Position numbers and translations under genes: made by a program. From CALOBA01 sp942491465 (lineage in GTDB: Bacteria > Pseudomonadota > Gammaproteobacteria > Chromatiales > Chromatiaceae): a stretch of DNA of 64,000 nucleotides. This document shows, piece after piece, positions 1-8,755 of the stretch (position 1 is the stretch's first letter; every line of letters starts with the position of its first letter). The stretch is taken from the NCBI GenBank assembly GCA_942491465.1, contig CALOBA010000045.1, positions 248,001 through 312,000 of the forward strand, written 5' to 3'. The notes under the pieces were generated by a model. The model did no database searches and was not told where the DNA came from. It worked only from the letters and a program-made list of their open reading frames with translations.

Positions 1-297
1 TCGATGGCGGGCGTGCCGCCAGCGGTTGGATTCATGGCCAAGCTGTTGGTCCTTGAGGCGGTGATCAGCGTCGGTCTAGTCTGGCTCGCAATCGTCGCGG
101 TCGTCTTCTCGATCGTCGGTGCGTTCTATTACCTGCGTGTCATCAAGCTGATCTACTTCGACCTACCGGCTACCGAGGAGCCCGTAGTGGCCGATGGCGG
201 CGCGCGGGTTGCGATTACCGTCAACGGTATGGCGATCTTGTTCCTCGGCATGTTCCCTGCGTTCCTGTTGACGCTATGCCAGGCGGCCTTTGCCTAG
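1..297 (+). CDS. nuoN: NADH-quinone oxidoreductase subunit N, C-terminal part
   Basis: This is the 3' end of a membrane subunit of respiratory complex I; the reading frame is open at the window edge, so the gene starts outside. The first visible residues (SMAGVPPAVGF) match the conserved loop before a late transmembrane helix of NuoN/antiporter-like subunits, which contribute to proton pumping. Three hydrophobic helices follow, and the protein ends at LCQAAFA. NuoN is normally the last gene of the nuo operon, which fits the hairpin directly after the stop codon and the unrelated gene that follows. Confidence is high for the family and for partial status. Confidence 0.85.
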   Translation, partial: SMAGVPPAVGFMAKLLVLEAVISVGLVWLAIVAVVFSIVGAFYYLRVIKLIYFDLPATEEPVVADGGARVAITVNGMAILFLGMFPAFLLTLCQAAFA

Positions 298-299
298 GG

Positions 300-320
300 C
301 TCGGGATCGCTGATCCCGAG
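300..320 (+). terminator. Hairpin after nuoN
   Basis: A perfect 9-bp stem (CTCGGGATC / GATCCCGAG) with a GCT loop starts 3 bp after the nuoN stop. There is no strong T-run after it, so it may be an RNA-stabilising 3' end or a weak terminator of the nuo operon. Confidence 0.45.
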
Positions 321-443
321 ATCCGTCCTTGGGCGTAGTCGGTTAAGGCGTGGCCTAACCAGACCTGGATGTGACGGCGCGGCTGACCGCGGAGCGGTGG
401 TTCAGGCATACTGTCCGCCATCCGCCGCTTCATACGGTGTTGC

Positions 444-1469
444 ATGGGGAATCCCTCAATGTCCGTCGTTCATAGTTTCGGTCAGGATGGCCTCCAGCGA
501 GCAGGTCGTTTCTGGCTGCCTCGTGTGGGCGTCGTCTTTCTAGTGCTGACCCTGATCATGTTCGGGGTCGCAGTCGTTCCCGGCGTCCCCTACAACGTGC
601 AGGAGTTGTTCGGCTCGGGCACGTCGTTGCTGCAGAGCGCGCTGTTCGCGCTTGTGGCGCTGCTTGCGCTTGCTCCACCGGCCTTTGTTGGGCTGCAGAT
701 CATGCGCTTGCCGTTGCGATGGGTTTGGCTGTTCCCTGTCGGCATCATCATCCATGGGGTGATCGTCTTCCTCGGCTATCGCTTCGCGACACCGATCGGC
801 AGCCTGCACGATATGGTGGGTCTACCGTCCGGTGAGGCGCCGGTGGAGGTCGAGCGTTGGCTCCGCTTCATGGGGCTGTTCGCCATGGTCTCCGTTCCCG
901 TCGCCGGCGGGGTTGGGTTGCTCTTTGCCGTGACCCGTTCTCCGGTGCCGATGCGGTTCCTGTCCTGGGTGGTCTTCGCGATTTTGACGCTGCTCGTCAG
1001 TTGGTGGATCGTTGTCGTCAACTCGGCGACGGACAACCTAACCACCCTGCTCCGGGACGGGGGCGGTGTCCTGAGCCTGCTCCTTCTCGGTTTCTGGATG
1101 TTTGTGCTGTCGTTTGCCGCCGCCTTGCTGGCGCAGCGATTGGCTCAAGTGATGACAGGGACGGTGTCGACGTTGTTCGGAATCCTGTTGTGCCTGCCCT
1201 TGTCCTATTGGGCGCTGATGTTGGCGCTGACACCGCACACTGCGGGTGAGGATCAGGGCCTGTCGGCCATGGCGTTTTTGCTGAGCCCGAGTCGTAGAGA
1301 GTACCCCACCGGCGATATTGTCATGTGGCGATATGCGGCCACGTATTTCGTCGCGATTGTTGTGCTCGCCCTCTGCCAATACCCGGTCTGGCTGGGTTAT
1401 GCGGCGCGTCGGTTCGCCGTTCCTCGACCGGTGGTGGCGCTTGCGGCCGACCCCGCTACGGGATCATGA
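444..1469 (+). CDS. Polytopic membrane protein of unknown function
   Basis: I do not recognise this 341-residue protein. It has about eight hydrophobic segments spread over its length (roughly residues 28-50, 60-85, 90-115, 140-165, 170-195, 205-235, 240-265 and 295-320), short loops and no obvious catalytic motif, so it should be an integral inner-membrane protein. An alternative start at 459 (MSVVHS) has a GGGGA tract 8 nt upstream and may be the real one. It lies alone between the nuo operon and a convergent sugar-kinase gene whose stop overlaps its own by a few bases. No function is assigned. Confidence 0.6.
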   Translation: MGNPSMSVVHSFGQDGLQRAGRFWLPRVGVVFLVLTLIMFGVAVVPGVPYNVQELFGSGTSLLQSALFALVALLALAPPAFVGLQIMRLPLRWVWLFPVGIIIHGVIVFLGYRFATPIGSLHDMVGLPSGEAPVEVERWLRFMGLFAMVSVPVAGGVGLLFAVTRSPVPMRFLSWVVFAILTLLVSWWIVVVNSATDNLTTLLRDGGGVLSLLLLGFWMFVLSFAAALLAQRLAQVMTGTVSTLFGILLCLPLSYWALMLALTPHTAGEDQGLSAMAFLLSPSRREYPTGDIVMWRYAATYFVAIVVLALCQYPVWLGYAARRFAVPRPVVALAADPATGS

Positions 1470-2468
1470 CCCGTCGGATACCTCCAGTGTTTGCCGGATG
1501 GCGGCCGTTTCCTCGCGGGCTAGCCGGGGTCCAAGGCTGGTGACGAGCTTTGCCGACAGGGCCGAGGCGAGGTCGCCGGCCCGGCGGTGACCCCAGCCCT
1601 GGGTCAGGCCGTAGAGGAAGGCCCCGGCGAACATGTCTCCAGCCCCCACGGTATCGATCGGCTCGACCTTGACCGGGGCGATATCGATGCGCTGTGCACC
1701 GTCCCAGATCAGGGCGCCGTCGGCGCCTCGGGTGATCGCGAATTCGCGGGCGATGGTCTTGAGGTAAGCGACGGCCTCGTCGAGGTCTTCGGTCTCGGCC
1801 ATGCCCATGGCCTCATGCTCATTGGCGAAGATGAGGTCGACGCCGTCGCCGATCATTTCCAGCAGACCCTCCTTGAAAAAGCGGACCATGTTCGGATCCG
1901 AGAGCGACAGGGCGGTGCGCACGCCGTGGCGCTCGGCGGCCCGGCGAGCCTCAATGGCGGCAACACGAGCGGTGTCGGATGTGACCAGATAGCCCTCGGT
2001 GTAGAACCAGGTCGAGGCGCTCAGCGCGCCGACATCGATCTCGTGCACCGACAGGTTGCCGCTGATGCCGAGGTAGGTGCACATGGTGCGGTCCGAGTCC
2101 GGCGTGACCAGTACGACGCAGCGGCCGGTATCGCCCTGTTCCAGGAAGCTGGTATCCAGCGTGGCGACACCGCCGGCTACCAGATCCTTGATATAAAAAT
2201 GCCCAAGCTCGTCGTCGGCCACCTTACAGGCGTAGTAGCCGCGGCCACCGAGTTGGCTGGTGGCGATGATCGAGTTGGCCGCCGAGCCGCCGGAGCTGCG
2301 GTGATGCTGGCGCTGCTGGAGGTGACGCATGATGCGCAGCTGGTGGGCCTCGTCGACCAGGGTCATGACGCCTTTGTCGATGTCGAGCTGGGTGAGGTCC
2401 GTGTTGTCGACGGCGTATTCCATATCGACGAGGGCGTTGCCAAGGGCGTAGATGTCGTACTTCTTCAT
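1464..2468 (-). CDS. PfkB-family kinase, adenosine-kinase-like
   Basis: A ribokinase-family enzyme of 334 residues that phosphorylates a nucleoside or sugar with ATP. The N-terminal substrate-binding motif SGGSAANS and the C-terminal anion-hole and catalytic motif DTVGAGDMFAGAF are both intact. Overall it resembles bacterial adenosine-kinase-like PfkB proteins common in proteobacteria, but substrate cannot be settled by motif alone. I start it at MKKYDIYALGN, ten codons inside the longest open frame, because this matches the family N-terminus. Its stop overlaps the convergent membrane-protein gene, and an ABC exporter gene lies upstream on the same strand with a gap of about 90 bp. Confidence 0.8.
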   Translation of the reverse strand: MKKYDIYALGNALVDMEYAVDNTDLTQLDIDKGVMTLVDEAHQLRIMRHLQQRQHHRSSGGSAANSIIATSQLGGRGYYACKVADDELGHFYIKDLVAGGVATLDTSFLEQGDTGRCVVLVTPDSDRTMCTYLGISGNLSVHEIDVGALSASTWFYTEGYLVTSDTARVAAIEARRAAERHGVRTALSLSDPNMVRFFKEGLLEMIGDGVDLIFANEHEAMGMAETEDLDEAVAYLKTIAREFAITRGADGALIWDGAQRIDIAPVKVEPIDTVGAGDMFAGAFLYGLTQGWGHRRAGDLASALSAKLVTSLGPRLAREETAAIRQTLEVSDGS

Positions 2469-2557
2469 CTTAAGATCATCCGGTCGTTTGGGTGGCAATG
2501 GGTGGTGTCGGTTGCGTATCGCCGGGCGAGCAAGGCCGCGGAGCCGGTGGCAAACGG

Positions 2558-4345
2558 CTAGGCGGCATCCTGGAACTGCAATGATGCCAGTCGGGCGTAA
2601 AGCCCGCCTTCGGCAAGCAGGGCATCGTGGTGACCCGCGGCGACGATACGGCCTTGGTCGAGCACCAGGATGCGGTCGGCGTTGCGCACGGTAGCCAGCC
2701 GATGGGCAATGACGATGCTGGTGCGACCTTGCATCAGGTGTTCCAGGGCGTCTTGGACCAAGCGCTCGCTCTCGGCGTCCAGCGCGCTGGTGGCCTCGTC
2801 GAGCAGCAGCAGTGCGGGGTCGCGCAGGATCGCGCGGGCGACTGCGATGCGCTGGCGCTCGCCGCCGGACAGACGCACGCCGCGCTCGCCGAGGAAGCTG
2901 GCGTAGCCGTCGGGCAGCCGACTGAGGAAGCTGTCGGCGTGGGCGGCACGCGCTGCGGCGCGCACCGCTTCATCATCCGCGGATTCGTGGCCGAAGCGGA
3001 TGTTCTCCCAGGCATCGGCACCGAAGATGACCGGATCTTGCGGTACGACGGCGATCTGGCGTCGCAGCGTGGTCGGGTCCAGGTCGCGTAGGTCGATGCC
3101 GTCGAACCGCAGACAGCCGGACTGGGGATCGTAGAAGCGCAGCAGGAGATGGAACAGCGTCGACTTGCCGGCACCGGACGGTCCCACCAAGGCGACGCGC
3201 TCGCCGGGGGCAATGTGGAAGTCGACGCTGTCCAGTGCCAGGGTGCCGCTGCGGGCTGGATAACCGAAGCGCAGGGATTCGGCCCGGACCTCGCCGCGGA
3301 CGGGCTGCGCAAGGGCTGCCGGTTCGCGCGGTGCGGTGATCACCGGCTCGGTGTGCAACAGCTCCATGAGGCGCTCGCTGGCACCGGCGCCTCGCAGCAA
3401 TTGGCCCGCCAGCTCGCTCAGCGAGCCGAAGGAGCCGGCCACGAGGATGGCGTAGAACAGAAACGCGGAGAGTTCACCGCCGCTGATATTGCCGGTCAAG
3501 ACCTCGCGCCCGCCGAACCAGAGCACGGTGCCGATGGCGCCGAAGGTGAGCAGGGTGACGATGCCGCTGAGGGCGGCGCTCGCCAGGGAACGCTGCATGG
3601 CGGCGGAGAAGGCGGCCTCGACCTCTTTGCCGTAGCGGGCCAGGTCAATCGGCTCGTGACAGAATGCCTGAACGGTGCGGATACCGTGCAGGGCCTCATC
3701 GACATAGGCGCCGATATCGGCAATGCGGTCTTGGCTGGCCCGCGAGAGCCGCCGTACCCGATGGCCGAGCACCCAGGCAGGTAGGATGATGAAGGGTACG
3801 CCCAGCAGCACCATCATGGTCAATGCGGGGCTGGTGATGGCGAGCATGATGATGCCGCCTATCGCCAGGATGCCTGTGCGCAGGGCCATGGCCAGGGTCG
3901 AGCCGACGACGATCTGCAGCAGGGCGGTATCGCTGGTCAGCCTGGAGATCACCTCGCCCGTCCGCGTGGTCTCGAAGAAGCCGACGTCAAGGCCCAGGAC
4001 GCGCTCGAAGACGGCCAGCCGGACATCGGCGACCACCCGCTCACCGATCCAATTGAGCAGGTAGCTGCGGGCGGTAATCGACGCGGCCAGGACCACCACG
4101 ACGGTCAGAAACAGCAGCAGCGCGAGGTCGAGGGTCTGCTTCGAGCCGCTGGCCAGTCCGTGATCGACCACCGCGCGGATGACTTGGCCGAAGGCGAGCA
4201 GGGCGACGGCGGCCACCACCAGCGCCAACAGCGCCAGTGCCAGGCGCGCGCGGTAGGGCCATGCGAAGCGCAACAGACGCAGGAGTGGGCGCAGGTTGCG
4301 GCTGCGGGGGCGATCGCCGCCGGAATCATTCAGTTTGGGACGCAT
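2558..4345 (-). CDS. ABC transporter, fused permease and ATPase (MsbA/ABCB type)
   Basis: A 595-residue half-transporter that should work as a homodimer in the inner membrane, exporting lipids or hydrophobic compounds. Six transmembrane helices occupy roughly residues 30-320. The ATPase domain follows with Walker A GPSGAGKSTLF, signature LSGGERQR, Walker B LLLLDEATSALD and H-loop IAHR, all intact. The conserved sequence ADVRLAVFERVLGLDVGFFE is typical of the ABCB/MsbA exporter group. The real substrate is unknown. It is transcribed in the same direction as the downstream PfkB kinase gene and could share a transcript with it. Confidence 0.85.
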   Translation of the reverse strand: MRPKLNDSGGDRPRSRNLRPLLRLLRFAWPYRARLALALLALVVAAVALLAFGQVIRAVVDHGLASGSKQTLDLALLLFLTVVVVLAASITARSYLLNWIGERVVADVRLAVFERVLGLDVGFFETTRTGEVISRLTSDTALLQIVVGSTLAMALRTGILAIGGIIMLAITSPALTMMVLLGVPFIILPAWVLGHRVRRLSRASQDRIADIGAYVDEALHGIRTVQAFCHEPIDLARYGKEVEAAFSAAMQRSLASAALSGIVTLLTFGAIGTVLWFGGREVLTGNISGGELSAFLFYAILVAGSFGSLSELAGQLLRGAGASERLMELLHTEPVITAPREPAALAQPVRGEVRAESLRFGYPARSGTLALDSVDFHIAPGERVALVGPSGAGKSTLFHLLLRFYDPQSGCLRFDGIDLRDLDPTTLRRQIAVVPQDPVIFGADAWENIRFGHESADDEAVRAAARAAHADSFLSRLPDGYASFLGERGVRLSGGERQRIAVARAILRDPALLLLDEATSALDAESERLVQDALEHLMQGRTSIVIAHRLATVRNADRILVLDQGRIVAAGHHDALLAEGGLYARLASLQFQDAA

Positions 4346-4739
4346 AGGCCAACATGTTTACCGCTGGGCCGAGGACGAGCGCCGGTGCCATGGGCCACGG
4401 GGCATGCGCGACGGGCTTAACTCTGAGGAAAAAGACCGGGATTTCGCGACACGGCTGCCGGGAAATCGCCGAGCAGGTGATTTGGACAATACGGGCGAGC
4501 GCTTTGGCGGGTGAGACCCGTGGCCTGTGCGCGAGCGGTGCATTTCAACGGTCTGGGGCACCGCAGGTCGATGCGGCATCGGTGGTGCCGGCTCGGCATC
4601 GATCGATCCCTGCAACGGGGCGGGCTCCAAGCGCGCGAGACGGGTAATCTAGGGTAAGCGGAGCCGGCGCCAGCCGACGGCCGCTGGGGGGATGCCGACC
4701 CTGCTTGCGCGGGTCGGCGCATCCTGCGGGTGGTGTCGT
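4346..4739. other. Intergenic region of about 390 bp
   Basis: No open frame here has convincing protein features. The only structure I see is the hairpin near 4700 listed separately. The upstream part probably holds the promoter of the ABC exporter gene, which starts at 4345 on the minus strand. Confidence 0.4.
4691..4722 (-). terminator. Hairpin downstream of the ydcH-like gene
   Basis: An inverted repeat (GCCGACCC / GGGTCGGC, extended by GATGC/GCATC with one bulged base) lies 20-45 bp after the stop of the minus-strand YdcH-like gene. It lacks a clear U-tract, so it may be a weak or factor-assisted terminator. Confidence 0.4.
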
Positions 4740-4976
4740 CTACCCCCGCAGCAACTCGTAGAGCTGATCCTTGAGCAGCAGACGCTCTTTCTTCAGGTCT
4801 TCGATGGTCTCGTCGGCGACCGGGGTGCCAAGCTCTTCAAGCTTGCGTACCCGGGCATCGATGGCGTCGTACTGGTCCATGATCTCGGCGAAGCGCGGCT
4901 CGGACGCGCGCATCTCGTCGATCTTGTTGTGAAGCTCTGGAAACTCATGGACCAGATCGTGAACCTCTCCAAGCAT
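4740..4976 (-). CDS. YdcH family (DUF465) small protein
   Basis: A 78-residue, highly charged, mostly helical protein. The ending IEDLKKERLLLKDQLYELL and the spacing of the conserved FPEL and DxYDAID segments match the YdcH/DUF465 family, whose function is not established. I place the start at MLGEVHDL because a GGAGG lies ten bases upstream; the open frame extends 14 codons further but those residues do not look like the family. It sits alone, followed by a hairpin. Confidence 0.75.
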   Translation of the reverse strand: MLGEVHDLVHEFPELHNKIDEMRASEPRFAEIMDQYDAIDARVRKLEELGTPVADETIEDLKKERLLLKDQLYELLRG

Positions 4977-5166
4977 CGCTCGTATGTCCTCCGCGGCGTG
5001 GGCACCGGCTTGGCGCACACACGCCAGTTGGGTCTGTCTGGGTGTGTCTTGGGTCGCGGCAACCGGTACAGGAAACCCGCGCCCGCGCCCGAAACGATTG
5101 TAAACCAGCGCTTATCGCGCGGACATGATGCCGTCACGAAATTGCTGATCTAGGTTAGTAAAACCA

Positions 5167-5210
5167 CAAAAACACCGCATCCGCGTAGGTTTTCGGCGGC
5201 GGACGCGGTG
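5167..5210 (-). terminator. Rho-independent terminator of the ompH-like gene
   Basis: A 12-bp stem with one mismatch (arms at 5173-5184 and 5199-5210) lies directly after the stop codon of the minus-strand ompH-like gene. On that strand it is followed by a U-rich stretch (TTTTTGTGGTTTT), a good intrinsic terminator. Confidence 0.7.
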
Positions 5211-5216
5211 ACGCCG

Positions 5217-5735
5217 TCACTTCGTGGCGGCATCCATCTGCTTGATCACCGCGGCGGTGATGTCGATGCGATCGCTGACGAACAGGACGCCCATCTGGCT
5301 CTTCTCGAAGACCGTTGCGAGGTCTTTCTTCTTGGCGACGACGTTGATCGCCTCACGTGCCGGCGGGATGATGTTCTGTCCGGCCTCCTGCTGGGCCCTG
5401 ATGACCTCCTTCTGCAGCTCGGTGAAGGCCTGTTCGAAGGCTTGGATACGCTCGGCGATCTCCTTTTCCTTCTTCTCCACCTGAGCCGTACTCATCAGCG
5501 GACGATCGCGCTCCAGGGATGCCTGGAGCTGGCGAATGGCGATCTCCTCTTCCTGCAGCGGTGCACGCCGGTCGCCGAAGCGCGCCTCCAGCTGTGCTTG
5601 CGCATCTTGGCCGAGCTTGCTCTCCTGCAGGACGCGATCCATGTCCACGGTGCCGAGGTCCCCGGCGGTCGCATTGAAGCCCAGCGTCAGGGCCAGCATA
5701 AAGCAAGCGATCAACAGCGCGGTCAGCCGCTTCAT
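5217..5735 (-). CDS. OmpH/Skp-family periplasmic chaperone
   Basis: A 172-residue protein with a clear Sec signal peptide (MKRLTALLIACFMLALTLGF, then NATAG), followed by a short strand (GTVDMDRVLQES) and a long charged coiled-coil region (residues 50-130), then a C-terminal strand-forming part. This is the Skp/OmpH layout: a trimeric, tentacle-like chaperone that escorts outer-membrane proteins across the periplasm. The start is supported by GGAGAAG seven bases upstream. It is not next to bamA or lpxD here, so it could be a paralogue of the canonical skp gene. A strong terminator follows. Confidence 0.8.
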   Translation of the reverse strand: MKRLTALLIACFMLALTLGFNATAGDLGTVDMDRVLQESKLGQDAQAQLEARFGDRRAPLQEEEIAIRQLQASLERDRPLMSTAQVEKKEKEIAERIQAFEQAFTELQKEVIRAQQEAGQNIIPPAREAINVVAKKKDLATVFEKSQMGVLFVSDRIDITAAVIKQMDAATK

Positions 5736-6008
5736 CTGTCTTCTCCGGTCGATCGGTCCAGGTCCGTTGCACGGCTGGACCGGTAAGGGTGTAGGGCGAG
5801 TGCGCCTCGGATTGTAACGGTAGCCGGCGCCCATGGACAGGCGGATGCGCACAACCCGTACCGAAGGTCGGATCTGCTTGCTCATCGTCTCGATTTAGGA
5901 TACACACGCCCAACCCTTGTAGTATGCGCGGCTGTTCGCCGGCTGAGCATGCTCGGCGCAAACCACCCGACCCGGGGCCGCCGCCCCGCGCCAGAGATTC
6001 GACAAACC

Positions 6009-6536
6009 ATGGCTAATTCGCTCCAGGATCAATTGCTCAAGGCCGGTCTGGTCTCCGAGCAGCGGCTCAAACAGACAAAGACCGGCAAGCGCAAGCAGCG
6101 GCGCAAGGGCGGGGACGATCAGGCCGAGGCCCAGCGCCGTCAGGCCGAGCAGGCGCGTGCCGAGAAGCAGGCGCGTGATCGCGAGCTCAACCGCCAGCGC
6201 GAGGAGGAGGCCCGGCGCAAGGCCGAGGAGAACGCCCTGCGTCAGCTGATCCATACCCATCGGATCAGGCGCGACCGCGGCGACCTGGCCTACAACTTCA
6301 GCGACGGCAGCAGGCTCAAGCGTCTGCACGTCAACGCCGAGCAGCACAAGGGCCTGGTCGACGGCAAGCTCGCGATCGTGCGCCAGGATGCCTTCTACGA
6401 GCTGGTCAGCGCCGAGACTGCGGCGCGGGTGGCCGAGCGTGATGCCTCCCGGGTGCTGGTGCTGAACACCCCCGGCGACGAGGATGCCGACGACGAGTAC
6501 GCCGACTACAAGATCCCGGACGACTTGATGTGGTAG
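6009..6536 (+). CDS. DUF2058 domain protein (YaiL-like)
   Basis: A 175-residue protein starting MANSLQDQLLKAGLVSEQ, the hallmark N-terminus of the DUF2058/YaiL family. A very basic and acidic helical stretch (residues 25-85, rich in Q, R, E and A) is followed by a compact domain (residues 85-150). Members associate with nucleic acids or ribosomes in some reports, but the function is not settled. The stop overlaps the start region of the downstream tatD-like gene by a few bases, so the two are probably co-transcribed. Confidence 0.75.
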   Translation: MANSLQDQLLKAGLVSEQRLKQTKTGKRKQRRKGGDDQAEAQRRQAEQARAEKQARDRELNRQREEEARRKAEENALRQLIHTHRIRRDRGDLAYNFSDGSRLKRLHVNAEQHKGLVDGKLAIVRQDAFYELVSAETAARVAERDASRVLVLNTPGDEDADDEYADYKIPDDLMW

Positions 6537-7381
6537 CCCGCGGCAGCGGTAGCCGGGAAGACGGGAGGCATCCGCAGGCGTCGCCGACAGGGGCAAGGTC
6601 GTCGTCTCTCGCGGGCCTGATCGATACCCACTGCCACCTCGATGTGGACGCCTTTGCCGCGGACCGCGAGCAGGTCCTGGAGCGTGCCCGAGCAGCGGGG
6701 GTGCAGGCCATCGTCGTCCCCGCCATCGCGGCGGCCGGTTGGTGCGACCTGCTGGCGCTCTGCGACCGGCACGTCGGCCTGCATCCGGCCCTCGGCCTGC
6801 ATCCGGTCGCCGTCGACGCCCATCGGGAGACCGATGTCGGCCGGCTGGAGCGCGCCATCGCCGACCGCCGTCCAGTCGCCATCGGCGAGATCGGCCTCGA
6901 TGCCATCGCCGGCGCGCACGCCATGCCCCGGCAGCGTGCGCTGTTCGAGCGTCAACTCGCGATCGCCCGCACCGCCGAGCTGCCGGTGCTGCTGCATGTG
7001 CGCAAGGCCCATGACGAGGTCCTGTCCTCGCTGCGCCGCGCCGGCTGTCGCAACGGTGGCATCGCCCATGCCTTCAACGGCAGTCTGGAGCAGGCGAAGC
7101 GCTATCTCGATCTGGGCTTTCGGCTCGGCTTCGGCGGCATGCTCACGTTCGAGCGCTCCCGGCGTCTGCGGCGATTGGCGCAGGCCCTGCCGCTGGATGC
7201 CATCGTTCTGGAGACCGATGCCCCGGATATGACCGTCGCCTCCCATCGCTATCAGCGCAATAGCCCGGAATACCTGCCCGAGATCCTGGCCGCCCTGGCC
7301 GAGGTGCGCGATGCGGATGCGGCCGAGATCGCCGCGCAGACCACCGCGAACGCCGTCGCCGTGCTCGGGCGCCTGCCCTGA
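6530..7381 (+). CDS. TatD-family metal-dependent hydrolase (putative DNase)
   Basis: A TIM-barrel amidohydrolase-type nuclease with the TatD metal-binding set in order: IDTHCHLD near residue 31, the GLHP segment, GEIGLD, the LLHVRKAHDE segment, AHAFNGS and the late ETDAPD motif. TatD proteins are Mg2+-dependent 3'-5' exonucleases acting on DNA or RNA. The family start is close to LAGLIDTHC, so the first 25 residues of this frame may not be translated; 6530 is the first ATG and overlaps the DUF2058 gene. Confidence 0.8.
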   Translation: MVARGSGSREDGRHPQASPTGARSSSLAGLIDTHCHLDVDAFAADREQVLERARAAGVQAIVVPAIAAAGWCDLLALCDRHVGLHPALGLHPVAVDAHRETDVGRLERAIADRRPVAIGEIGLDAIAGAHAMPRQRALFERQLAIARTAELPVLLHVRKAHDEVLSSLRRAGCRNGGIAHAFNGSLEQAKRYLDLGFRLGFGGMLTFERSRRLRRLAQALPLDAIVLETDAPDMTVASHRYQRNSPEYLPEILAALAEVRDADAAEIAAQTTANAVAVLGRLP

Positions 7382-7558
7382 CCAGCGGCAAGTCGTCGCG
7401 GCCGGCCGGCGGCAACTCCGTTGCCGCAGCGGTGACGGTTTCGCTTGCGCAGTTGCCCGCTATCATTGCCTTGAATGCCAAAGATGCCAGACTTCGCCCA
7501 GGTCGGGTCAAGTCCGGCCATTGGCGACACCGCCATATGCCGACGGGGAGGTTTGGTG

Positions 7559-8755
7559 ATGCAACAGCAAGAGCTTACGATTGGCGCGGCGCACCTCGGT
7601 ACGTGTCCAGCCCGATCACAACGAACGGCAATCGGCATGGGCCAGGCCACTGAGGCCCGTGCCGCCTGCACCGGCGGCGGCGCGGCCGGGCGGAACCGGT
7701 GTCCCTGCGCAGCCTTGCCGCGGCGCCTACTGTTATGGGTCCTGTTGAGCTGGCTGGTGTTGGCGACCGGCGGCGCCGGTGCGGGTCCGATGGTGCAGTC
7801 GCTGATCGATGAGCTGTCCGCGAGCGACTATCAGGGCTATGTGGAATCTCTCGAAGACTTCGGCACTCGTTATTACAACACCGCGGGGAACGAGGCGGCG
7901 CGGGGCTGGCTGAGCGACACCTTCGAGTCCTTCGGTCTGGATGTCCGGCAGGATCCCTACACCCATGGCGGCGCCACCCGATACAACGTCGAGGCGACCT
8001 TGCCCGGGCTGACCGATCCGGATCGCATCCTGATCATCGGCGCCCATTTCGACTCGATCTCCAACCAATCTTCGGTGCTCGCGCCCGGCGCGGACGACAA
8101 TGCCACCGGTGTGGCCGCGCTGCTGGAGGCGGCGAGCGTCCTGTCCCGCTACGGGTTCGCGTCCACGATCCGCTTTGTCGCCTTCAATTCCGAGGAGCAA
8201 GGGCTGGTCGGCAGTCAGGCCTATGCAACGTCCGCGAAGGCCAGGGGGGACGACATCGCCGCGATGCTCAACTTCGACATGATCGGCTACACCGCCGGCG
8301 ACGCGGCAGCGGACTTGGAGGTGATGGGGGAGCGGTGGCTGGTGGACAGCTTCATCGCCAATGTCGGCGACTATGTGCCGGAATTGCTGACCCAGGCGCA
8401 CTACGGGGACTTCTACGGCAGCGACCACTACTACTTCCACTCCAGCCGCTATACGGGCTCCGCCTCGCTGATGGCCATCGAGGACACGGCCAACGAGATT
8501 TGGGGCGGCTCCAACCCCTACTACCACAAGACCACCGACACCGCTGACCATATCGACTGGGACTTCGCATTCCGCACCACCCAAGCGGGTGCCGCGACCC
8601 TCGCCGACCTCGCCGTCCTGATGGTGCCGGCGCCATCGGTGGTCTGGCTGCTGTTGGCGGGGCTGGCGGCGGCACGCCTCGCCGCGCGGGTCAGTCGTCC
8701 ACACCCTCTGCGTGGTCGAGCATGGGCGCCAGCGCCGCCTCGTCGAGCACGCTGA
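7559..8755 (+). CDS. Secreted M28-family zinc aminopeptidase with PEP-CTERM-like tail
   Basis: A putative exported dizinc peptidase. The M28 ligands appear in order: H and D in GAHFDS, D in PGADDNATG, the EE pair in NSEEQGLVGS, D in FDMIGY and H in YYHKTTDT. An N-terminal hydrophobic stretch (LLLWVLLSWLVLA) acts as signal peptide. The C-terminus has VPAPSVVWLLLAGLAAARLAA, a PEP-CTERM-like sorting signal with transmembrane helix and basic end, suggesting processing by an exosortase or archaeosortase-type system. I choose the ATG at 7559 because a GGGGAGG lies just upstream, although this leaves a long n-region; 7637 is an alternative. The frame runs 65 bp into the 3' end of convergent ligA. 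Confidence 0.75.
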   Translation: MQQQELTIGAAHLGTCPARSQRTAIGMGQATEARAACTGGGAAGRNRCPCAALPRRLLLWVLLSWLVLATGGAGAGPMVQSLIDELSASDYQGYVESLEDFGTRYYNTAGNEAARGWLSDTFESFGLDVRQDPYTHGGATRYNVEATLPGLTDPDRILIIGAHFDSISNQSSVLAPGADDNATGVAALLEAASVLSRYGFASTIRFVAFNSEEQGLVGSQAYATSAKARGDDIAAMLNFDMIGYTAGDAAADLEVMGERWLVDSFIANVGDYVPELLTQAHYGDFYGSDHYYFHSSRYTGSASLMAIEDTANEIWGGSNPYYHKTTDTADHIDWDFAFRTTQAGAATLADLAVLMVPAPSVVWLLLAGLAAARLAARVSRPHPLRGRAWAPAPPRRAR

